Positions 55,780 to 64,000 of a stretch of 64,000 nt of DNA are shown one piece after another (the first letter of the stretch is position 1; each line of letters starts with the position of its first letter). The position numbers and the translations under genes are program-made. Source of the stretch: Lytechinus pictus (lineage: Eukaryota > Echinodermata > Echinoidea > Temnopleuroida > Toxopneustidae); contig NC_087254.1 in assembly GCF_037042905.1 (NCBI RefSeq), positions 16,167,103-16,231,102 on the forward strand, in the 5' to 3' direction. Below the pieces are notes generated by a model, which was not told where the DNA came from, did not search any database, and saw only the letters and a program-made list of their open reading frames with translations.

Positions 55780-56099
55780 CACACAAGATTCACGCAGGTT
55801 GTGCAGCACGCAGTGTGCTAGGTCAATGCCTCCCCCTCCCCTCGATGTTCTTGATGTGTCAGTCCAATTTGTCCTTTAATTGACCAAATACATTTTCCAC
55901 AACCATTCTAGCTCTGCTCAGGCAGTAGTTGAAATGACGCTTCTCTCTCATTGAGTTGTACAGCAAGAATAGGCGCATGATCGTGTCCGAGTCGGCTTCT
56001 TGGCAGACTCCACTTTCTTTGTGGCAGCAGCTTTCTCCACCTTTCACAACTGCTTCTCTTCGCCAGAGTCGTTGGCGAACTCACCGGCAACATAGTCAT
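55780..56099 (-). pseudogene. HARBI1-like transposase, C-terminal fragment
   Basis: Contains YNSMREKRHFNYCLSRARMV then VENVFGQLKDKLD, the typical end of the DDE_Tnp_4 fold with the third acidic residue. After a frameshift comes GIDLAHCVLHNLRESCV, the LHN motif that follows it. It lies upstream (- strand) of the N-terminal exon at 54906, so it belongs to a different copy. Confidence 0.72.
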
Positions 56100-57540
56100 T
56101 CACTGTTGACCAGTGGAGACCAATAAGCAATTTTGATATTATTAAGCTTTTTCCTGTTTTTTAAAGTCACATTGTGCTTCCTTCATGGTGAGCGCTGTTG
56201 CAGCAAAATTCTTGAACCTGTATCTTTTAGTAGTTTACCCTGATGTCCTCCACCAGGAAGTGGTTTGCACACCTCCTATATGCTGTCGGTAGGGCAGGAG
56301 TTCTCACCAGTGCCCATTCTGTATACCTATGAGGTTTGGGTGTTTTTTTTGTTTTTTTTCATTGATCTTCCATTCACATGATATTTAATCACAATATTTA
56401 CTGAATATTGATACTTGTACATGCATTGTACAATACAAGTCAAAATCAGCCAGAGAGTAGGTCTTATACTTTCATTAAATGTCAAGAAACAAAATGCAGT
56501 TTTCCAGTATTCTGTATTCCTTAGGCAAGCTTTGCAGGATACATGAGAAATGATTTTCTTCCCAGTGATTTCACCTTTTTGATGTCAATCTCATTCTTCC
56601 TCAACTGCTGTGCCCTCTAACTGAGGTCTTCTGCAAAAAACAGCTGCTTTTCTTGGTATTATTTTTCTTTTAAGGTCTTCACATGGGCTGTCCTAAACTC
56701 TTCCTTTTGAAGAAACTAGTAGAATGTAAAGGCTCTTACAAACATGTTTTGTTCTTTTTTTACCTGACTGTAAATTTATTTTGAGCAGTTTAGAAATTAA
56801 TACTCAAGTATTGTCCTGCCCAAATACTAGCTTACATGTACTGTAGAAGTAAGCTGTTTCTTTATAATGTTTATAACATTGGAGTGATTATGGTTTTGTG
56901 AAACTGGCCACTGAAGTCACATGATTTCCTATCATTATCGGCATACTCACTTGTCCCCCATTTAACATTGCTGTTCTCCCCACCCTCAACAACACGGGTG
57001 AGATCTCCCACATTTAAGCATACCCCTGGCACGTACAGCGTGCAACCCATCAGGGGTCACCTCGTGACCTACATCCCTCGTCACATTCTCTTTCACTAAC
57101 GTGCGCCTTTTCATCAACACATAAGTGCATCGTAGAGTGATAAAATTCAACTAAGTTTAGCAATATTTTGTGAAAACCGATATGTCATGAATATTCATTA
57201 GTTGGATTGATGTCATATCCCCACTTTCCCTTTTCTTATGTTATAACATGAAATAATGATTATTTCATATTTTCATACATGTGTGTATGATATGTCTCCC
57301 TTGTTATTACAAAATGAGTTGCAGCAATGATTATCTTACACATTAAATCATTTGTCAATCCATTTTTTTAATTCTTGGTGAACAGAATTTGAGAAAAAAC
57401 AGTTTTCATACATTAGAATACAAAATATTAGTGGGGATATGGCATCATCAGCTCGCTCATGGCATAATCATGAAAACATGAGAACTGTTTTACATAATAG
57501 TACCAAATTTAAAAAGGTCATAATTATTCATTGTCTGGTG
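56100..57540. other. Non-coding DNA, nothing recognised
   Basis: No gene or repeat is supported. Confidence 0.4.
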
Positions 57541-57544
57541 TATT

Positions 57545-57657
57545 AGGTTTCACAGTACACCATGTATCTTTCTTGGGCAAGTGTTGGTCCTGAAAAGGAC
57601 CACCCTTTTCAGGACCAACACTTGCCCAAGAAAGATACATGGTGTACCATGAAACCT
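57545..57657. repeat. Near-perfect hairpin, 54-bp arms and 5-base loop
   Basis: The left arm (57545-57598) and right arm (57604-57657) are complementary except for two adjacent mismatches (57553-57554 against 57648-57649). The loop is ACCAC. The transcript of either strand would fold into one long duplex. Confidence 0.95.
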
Positions 57658-58716
57658 GTACACTATTCTTCTTCACCATGGAAACCTTCAGAAGTTATAT
57701 TCATTGTCTGATTTTGATGAAATAAACGTTCATCAGCTTTTTCTTTATCCATTCAATCCTGGAGTACCCCATTATTAAGTCCTATGATAGTGCTAGACCA
57801 CTCTTGTGAACATAATTATGTTTCATATCATGTGTGATGTGTTATATACCACAAATAAAAGGTTGGATCACACAACACCCTGTCATTGATATTTGTCTCA
57901 AATTTGGTTTCCCATTTGTAAACCATAGAATACAAAGTACAATATTCATTCAGAGTACAGGTCAGATGGAGGGGTTTATTGGACAGACGACTTTAAAGAA
58001 ATACTCAACTATGATGAATTCCTGTTTCGAGAGTCACTTTTATTTGGAATATTAACGGGTTTAAGACAGATTTACTAAATTTACATTTGTAGTTTAGTGC
58101 TCCATCTTCTGGAATGTTGACACATACAGGGTGTATACACCCCCAAAAAAGTAATTAAATAAATTCATTAGTGAATGAATAATTTAATAAAATAAGAGAG
58201 AAAATAGGGAACCCTGTCCCAACTTATATTTCTTTGGAGAAATATGGAATCAGTGGCAATCAAAATTATAGTTAACAACTTAGCATTTGATTGATTCTTT
58301 CATAATGTTTTTACCATTTATTACTTAATACATGCTCCCCTATGTAGATGATAACACTTTTTTGTGAAACAACTTTGTATATGTGACATATATACGTTAT
58401 ACAAAATGTTATCTTTTCTACAAATTTTGTCATTCCCTATGTATTTCTAGAGGTACATTTATTTAAATGTTTAAATCCAGAATCATTCTTTTGGTTGCAA
58501 TTCAGTTGTAAAAATAATCCTCAAGGTATTCACAACTGTTAAATTTTCAAATGTTGTACTGTTTATTTGTTTGATGACATAAACAATTCAGGTGTATTAC
58601 ACAAAGGGATTAAAATGTAACCTATTAATTCATGCTGAGACACCTTAATTGAACATGAACTGACTAATGGTGTGTTGATGTGTGATAAATACTACATGCA
58701 ACTTTACTTGGAAAAA
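57658..58716. other. Non-coding DNA, nothing recognised
   Basis: AT-rich intergenic sequence without supportable features. Confidence 0.4.
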
Positions 58717-58931
58717 CAGCGGTGCACAAAAGTTAGTGAACAACACCAAAAATGAACAAATTTTTGTTCAAGTTCTGCCATGTTTTAGGTATTTTTATTG
58801 TGAAGTCAGGTGATGAAATATTACATTTTGTTTCCCTGGGTCTGCCAAACATTGTAGTGTTGTCTTCTTTCAAGACCCAGCATGACGGAGGGCATTTTGT
58901 GTTGGGGTTCACTAACTTTTGAGCGCAACTG
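58717..58931. mobile_element. Tc1/mariner-like MITE
   Basis: CAGCGGTGCACAAAAGTTAG at the left and CTAACTTTTGAGCGCAACTG at the right are ~25-base inverted ends of the CAGT...CAAAAGT type usual in Tc1/mariner elements. The interior is 165 bases without coding capacity; a TA duplication is not visible. Confidence 0.7.
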
Positions 58932-59810
58932 TGAGCATGATTTTAGGTAACACTTCAGCTTTTTATGAGAGTGCCTACCCATATTTTGTATAAAATTGTG
59001 AGAGCAGCACAGAAAAAAAGCTGTATTTTAGAAATATGGCACTTGTGGCGATCTCATGAAACAGTCTCATAATTTCTGTTCCTAGGCAAAACAAGCTTGC
59101 CACTTATGTCATAACTCTAAAATCAAAGTTTTCTGAACTCTCCACAAAAATCCAACATGTTGAGATAAAATGTTGAACAGCCCATCAACAATAGGTATGA
59201 TGAATTACTAATGAATGCAGCAACTTCAGTCAGTATTCTAAAGTCAGGTTTAACTTAGATCATGTTATAACTCTGATAGAATTATGGGAAGCCAAAAATG
59301 TCAAAATTTTGTTTACATTGCATGTTGCTTATGTTTTCTTAACTCTTTTTCCAATTATTATAAAGTGAAGACAACTGTCTTTAATATTTGCCATTCCCAG
59401 ACAGATGATTTGAGAGTCATATGAGCTGATACATTGAACCTCTACTGTTAGAGATTTATGTCACAATTAGCGCCCCATGGTTAAACCACAACTTTAGACC
59501 AGAGTTTAAATCAAACCCAACTTCAGAATACAGGCTTTTGAGGCTAAAACAGGCATTTTAATGAACATTTGTTTGACACTTTTAATTTTCTTTTCATTCA
59601 TGTGAGTATTATTATGCAAGATCATATGTCAAATAAATATTTAATGAAAAAATATTTTAAGAATAATACTTTGTGCTTTATTTCTTGTTAGCATAACAGT
59701 TTATCAGTCACTCATTTGAAAGTCACCCTCATAAACGAACTATGCTATATATATACATATTTAAGTTCACAAATTTGTATAATTCATTGCTTTTATTTCC
59801 TTTTTGTAGG
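58932..59810. other. Non-coding DNA, nothing recognised
   Basis: AT-rich intergenic sequence. Confidence 0.4.
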
Positions 59811-60140
59811 ATCTTTTACTCTTATTTTTACCTCCCTCTCCCCCTCCTCCATCCTTTTCTTACTCTCTTTCTTTTATCATCACTCAGAGTCTCTGTCTCC
59901 TAAATCTCACTCTCCATTTTGTTTTTCTTGTTACCAAGAACTAGTCTTATTTTGGGAGTGATTTTTTTTTTTATCAATCTGATATCATTGTATTCCAATC
60001 CACCATTTTCCTTCTGCATTTTTTTTTTCATATTCTTTGAGTTTTGTGTCTTTTATCTCACACTTCTCTCCCTTACCCTACTCCCATTCTTCTCTTTCTG
60101 TCACACATTTTGCTCTCCTTCCCTTTCTCAGACCCACACA
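59811..60140. repeat. Pyrimidine-rich tract
   Basis: C/T-rich low-complexity sequence (CTCCCTCTCCCCCTCCTCC) on the + strand; short ORFs across it are compositional. Confidence 0.75.
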
Positions 60141-60160
60141 CACTCATAGCCAATCCAGGT

Positions 60161-60327
60161 GGGTGTTTCATAAAGCTGTTTTGTAAGTTACGAATTACTT
60201 TTGAACAACTGGTGACCCTTTCTTGTACTAAATGTTATATCTCAGTGTAGCTGAATAAGCACTTAAGAACATGCTCCAGTCTTGCATAAAGTGGTGCATA
60301 ACATTACAAACAGCTTTATGAAACACT
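60161..60327. mobile_element. TIR MITE (TTTCATAAAGC family), copy 3
   Basis: GTGTTTCATAAAGCTGTTT at the left and AAACAGCTTTATGAAACAC at the right, perfect inverted ends apart from spacing. Confidence 0.85.
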
Positions 60328-60729
60328 GAATTTTAGGGATGGTTGCAACTCTGCCAATAAATTGACCTTCCATAAGTCGAACATTTGCCTAAGTCGCAGC
60401 AATTTTTCAGACCAGATTAATCAAAACATGTGTTGTATACCTCTTCTAGGTCAAATTTTTATGAAAGTCGAACAGAGCTTTGTGGCCCAAAAGATACGAC
60501 TTAGGCAGAGTTACCTGTATGTACAATCAATATTTTATGATCTATCCTTATAATGCTTTCTGTAAACCTGTTGACTACTGCACTCTGTGGTTCCCATAGG
60601 TTTTGTACAGGGATCATCTGTTTCCAGTAGGCAATGGGTTAAATTGCCAATCACATCAAAAGGAATGTCTTGTTGAAGTTGAACTGTGGCACAAATACAC
60701 CCCTCCCACACATAAACACACAATGCACA

Positions 60730-60735
60730 TTTATT
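60730..60735 (-). promoter_or_regulatory. Candidate polyadenylation signal of SLC29A4-like gene
   Basis: AATAAA on the - strand, 53 bases past the stop codon. Position is suitable; use is not shown. Confidence 0.4.
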
Positions 60736-60787
60736 TTGATTATATACATGTCCATATTGCACCATGAAGAAAGCTTGAAAGGAAAGA

Positions 60788-60957
60788 TCATGTGACGGTT
60801 ATTTTATTTCCTGCGGCGGGGGCGGCAGTCATGTTCAAGAGGGCTGCAGCATGACAGGAAACCCCCGGGTGGGACGGACCGATAATGAATTTAAGAAAGT
60901 AGGCAGTGATAGCACCAAGGGTTAGGCCAACGTTGTAGGACACCGTCATAACGTTTC
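60788..60957 (-). CDS. SLC29A4: SLC29A4-like, terminal exon
   Basis: 170 bases after a CTCTCTCAG acceptor, completing the split Gly codon. Encodes NVMTVSYNVGLTLGAITAYF, the last membrane helix, and a 30-residue tail ending ITVT before TGA. Confidence 0.93.
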
Positions 60958-63900
60958 CTGAGAGAGGGAAAGAGACAGAATTATTTTTTTTAATGTATGA
61001 TATGATTTTAATCATGAATAAATTTAAAGTGGAAATATTAGACAATTGGAGAATGCAGAGCTGCCAACGAGTACTGGTTTTCAGTATTTCTGAAAAATGA
61101 GAAGAATATACTGATGGTTTCATGCAAAATACTATTTCATAAAGTTTAATTTTTATGTGTTGTCCTATGGTATTTCTTTGAAAACACTGATTTCCTCACC
61201 AAAATACTTATTTTCAGCTTTTAAAATACTGAAATGTTCTTGTTCTGGTTGGCAGCTCTGAGAATGGGCTAATTAGAACAAATGGTAAGTAGACAAACTC
61301 TTAAGAATTTCGGCAAAGTAGGAAGGAGCCATGGCGTAATTTCCTTTAAAATAGCAAGAAATTTATCCATATTGTGCTGCACTCAACACAGGTGAGGTGA
61401 ATGGGTACCCGGCAGGATAAATTCCTTGAATGGAATGAGCGCTGAAAGGCAGCTCGAGCTGAAGCCGGGGTAATGATAATAAACAGTGTGCCTCGGAATA
61501 GATTATTTCTAGATAGATTGCGCTATATAAACCATGTTGGTTGGGACACAGATGCAGGTGTGTATAGGCCAATCGGTCATTACCCATTGAATTGAAGGGC
61601 TAAATGTTGAAATACAGTGGATCTATCACAGTTAAAATATATTGGTGTCTATTCGGCAGACTCAGTACCCAATGGGGTTATTTAGTCAGACTACACCTCA
61701 TATTCATGGGAACAGAATATAGCATAATTTCAAACATATCGATCAACTCAACTGGTGTGGCGCGATCGGTAAAATTATGCGCTATTGTGATTTTATTGCA
61801 GTCAAGATCATTGATTCAACGCAGGTTTGAGTCTTGCCTGGAATGATTTTCAAAGTTCTTTTTTTTTAAACTGAGTCAAGACTCTGAAAAAATGCTACTC
61901 CAAGATTTAAAGTCTGATTCAAGGCCTCCAAAACAGAGTTATAGCCCTTATCGTATGGTTATGAGTCTGCCGAATCAATGCCGATATAACATTAACCATC
62001 TATCACCAGGACAAGTCTTTGTGGAACAAGTCATGCAATCCTCACCTGCTAATTCCTTCTTCTCCTCCGGGACCATGCCTGGAGCCAGGATCATCGGGAT
62101 ACTGCCAAAGTATCCATTGGAGATGCCTAGCATAGCCGAGAGAAGGATGGGCCAGAATGGATGGGAGAGTATGGGGTGAGTCCTGGGCGCCACACAGATT
62201 AGAAGGAGTGGGACCAGGATTACTCTGCAGCTAGAGGCCAACATCAGACGACTGGTATTCCACTCATAAGGATACGCTGCTAAGAGCTAGGGTAGGAACA
62301 GAATATTTGTGTGATTAGAGACAAGGATAATATAGTTTCAGCAACTTGATGTTCTGATCCACTCTAACTAAAGTTTGGTCACTGAATCTCACCCATTGGG
62401 TGAAAACTCAGTCTCCCTTCCTCCCTTCTGTTCCACTTTTTCCCTTGAAAACTGCAGGCATGAACACAATGACTGTATCTATTGTTGGGCATACTTGAAG
62501 CAACCCCCCCCCCTCTCCGTTAAAAAAATCACAAAACACAGCAATTAATTTAAATTGGGCTATAACCTGAAACATCCACCAAACTCGGCTAATATACCCA
62601 CAATTTTTTATTCATTATTATTACTACTCTCAACCACCACAACTTAATAGCTGAAATTCCGACAAGACTAGTTTGGAAAACCAAGTACCAACCTTTCCAC
62701 ACAAATCAGTGAAATTGAAAATGGCCATGAGTATGATGGGCATCCAATCATGCAGCTTACAGTTGACAACCTCCGATTCAATCCCCGGGAACAGACACAG
62801 GGTGATGTAGTAGGTCACTGCAATGGATACCATGTACGGCCAGATGTGACGGGAGAGGTTCACGCGAGAATGGAATCCACCTGAGTGAAAAAGAAGATGT
62901 TTGTTTCATCAAATACAGAAATATACTCGTTTAAATGACATATTAACACAAGTATGTCGGTGTCATTCCGTTTAATTGCCGATTCTTAAAAAGAAAACAA
63001 CAAATATGTTGTCAAAATTGGATTATATGTCATAGAAGTATAAATACATATGTCATATGCAATTGCAAACTAAGATTCTTGATTCTTGAGACCCCTGCTT
63101 CCAAAGTAGAACAAAGCCACTTTCAATTGGTTATGCAATGAGCCAGCTTTGTTGCTATGACAGTTCATGAATTATTTGAAGCCCCTCCCCCCCCCCCCCC
63201 CATTAAAAATTATCACGAAAGCTGCACTCAACTGAGCTAATAAAGCCCCAATTCTATTTACTAGAACAAGAATAAATCCACCTTCGCATGCAAAAAGTAG
63301 ACAAAGTGGACTAAGTAGCATTTTACCTGTGCACAGTGAGGTATCTACCACAAAAATCTTGATCATCATAAATGTTGTTTGGAGAGGGAGATAGAAAAAA
63401 ATGAGAAAGGTGGGGGGAGAGGGAGAGAGATAAATAGACAAATTATGGGAGAGGAGAGAACAGGGGCTGAGGAGAGAGAGAGAGGCAGCTAGAGAAACAG
63501 ACAGGTGAGATGGGGGGAGAGAGAGAGAGAGACACTCAGCTAGAGAAGAAGAGGAGGGAGAGAGACAAAGAGGAGAGGAAAAGAAAAAAAAAGACTAAGG
63601 GGTGGGAGAGAGGGACTGAGAACAACAGACAAGTGAGGGAGACTTGGAGAGAGGGAAAGAGATCGTTTAAAAAGAGAAAGAGATAAGACATGAAGATTGA
63701 GAGGCAGTCAAACAGAGAAAGAGACACATACTGAACAGGGGAAAAAGGAGTATTAGGAAATTATGATGAAAGATTGAATTGATTTTTTTTTAATTCCTTA
63801 CTCACCAACTATTGAATGCCAGCAGGATGCGAGTGTGATTGGTTGACGTGGTTTCCTCTGTCCTTCCAAGGAGTCTGTATTTGGTCTCACTTCCTCTGCA

Positions 63901-63971
63901 GTGTGAGGTGTTACATCATCACCTTGGAGATTGACGTCATCAACATTCACTGCTGTTCTACTTCCAGATAC
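60788..63971 (-). CDS. SLC29A4: SLC29A4-like (ENT4/PMAT) transporter, 3' four exons
   Basis: Exons 63971-63806, 62880-62693, 62286-62046 and 60957-60788 join in frame with GT-AG borders. The first is mostly the hydrophilic central loop. The next give HIWPYMVSIAVTYYITLCLF-PGIESE and FNFTDLCGK, then LLAAYPYEWNTSRL, SSCRVILVPLLLICV, HPFWPILLSAMLGISNGYFG-SIPMILAP and ELAGNVMTVSYNVGLTLGAI. The GISNGYFGS-PMIL and GN-MTVSY-GLTLG strings are those of ENT4, not ENT1-3. Family role: polyspecific transport of monoamines and organic cations (PMAT), or adenosine at acid pH, at the plasma membrane; the substrate here is inferred. These exons cover the C-terminal membrane helices; the N-terminal helices lie beyond base 64000. 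Conserved, apparently intact. Confidence 0.93.
61330..61533 (+). mobile_element. Headless copy of the tRNA-SINE, in the last SLC29A4 intron
   Basis: CATGGCGTAATTTCCTTTAA, ATTGTGCTGCACTCAACAC, GGTGAGGTGAATGGGTACCC and the tail GCGCTATATAAA match the body and tail of the SINE at 14149-14400. The tRNA head is absent. Confidence 0.8.
62046..62286 (-). CDS. SLC29A4: SLC29A4-like, penultimate exon
   Basis: 241 bases between CTACCCTAG and GTGAGG, leaving in phase 1. Encodes two membrane helices and MLGISNGYFGSIPMILAP. Confidence 0.93.
62693..62880 (-). CDS. SLC29A4: SLC29A4-like, exon with WPYM motif
   Basis: 188 bases between TTCACTCAG and GTTGGT, completing a Gly codon at entry and ending in phase 0. 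Encodes NLSRHIWPYMVSIAVTYYIT and IFNFTDLCGK. Confidence 0.93.
62900..63805. other. SLC29A4 intron, including purine-rich tract 63370-63735
   Basis: GAGAGGGAGAGAGA-type sequence over ~365 bases on the + strand makes a polypyrimidine tract on the transcribed strand. A C17 run lies at 63183-63200. No other feature. Confidence 0.7.
63806..63971 (-). CDS. SLC29A4: SLC29A4-like, loop exon
   Basis: 166 bases after a TTCTGCAG acceptor, ending in phase 1 before GTGAGT. Encodes an acidic, hydrophilic stretch (VNVDDVNLQGDDVTPHTAEE) suited to the long central loop. Assigned by phase and position rather than by conserved motif. Confidence 0.75.
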
Positions 63972-64000
63972 CTGCAGAACGTTCAGGTTGAAATTTATTA

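Noticed and set aside
57545..57657. Annotating the hairpin as a microRNA gene
   Set aside because: Arms are too long and too perfect, loop is only five bases, and there is no evidence for a mature arm.

Overview
This is a transposon-rich, AT-rich nuclear segment of a marine deuterostome. An echinoderm, most likely a sea urchin, is my best reading. The grounds are intron-rich host genes with animal orthologues, together with palindromic TTAA-type MITEs, tRNA-headed SINEs, Merlin and PIF/Harbinger relics of the kind I associate with sea urchin genomes. The species was not established from the sequence.

Two host genes are supported. (1) A B3GNTL1-type family 2 glycosyltransferase lies on the + strand. 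Eleven in-phase exons (10556-40698) encode 340 residues from the N-terminal PVHN motif to the stop; the short first exon with the start codon was not found. Its first visible intron is 21.6 kb and almost wholly repeats. (2) The 3' part of an SLC29A4-type (ENT4/PMAT) equilibrative transporter lies on the - strand. Five... strictly four coding exons plus the terminal context are seen: exons at 63971-63806, 62880-62693, 62286-62046 and 60957-60788; the 5' part runs off the right edge. The two genes converge tail to tail across about 20 kb of transposon debris and show no sign of working together.

Layout: 1-2560, 5'-truncated non-LTR retrotransposon with a 2-base frameshift. 2560-10555, TIR elements, a 157-bp tandem-repeat element, a 7SL-like SINE, an 8-bp-TSD element and a palindromic MITE. 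10691-11762, a tandem-repeat TIR element. 13.5-15 kb, a roughly 150-bp repeat array with a tRNA-SINE. 15.1-23.5 kb, a higher-order array (about 1.7-1.8 kb units built of 165-185-bp subrepeats) carrying MITEs and a LINE 3' fragment. 23.5-24.7 kb, a GC-rich block with a second 7SL-like SINE. 25.8-31.3 kb, diverged repeats, two nested 8-bp-TSD elements and a second 157-bp tandem-repeat element. 32-40.7 kb, the remaining glycosyltransferase exons with MITEs, a SINE and a nested insertion in intron 7. 40.68-41.33 kb, a 25-bp minisatellite that starts inside the last codons of the glycosyltransferase. 41.3-56.1 kb, no host gene: duplicated small exons, a dead Merlin transposase, four 302-303-bp tandem units each holding a tRNA-like sequence, PHD-finger/Harbinger tandem duplications, a duplicated Cys-rich cassette and Harbinger N- and C-terminal fragments. 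57.5 kb, a near-perfect 54-bp-arm hairpin. 58.7 kb, a Tc1/mariner-like MITE. 60.8-64 kb, SLC29A4.

All functional statements rest on reading motifs and on recalled family sequences; no search was run.
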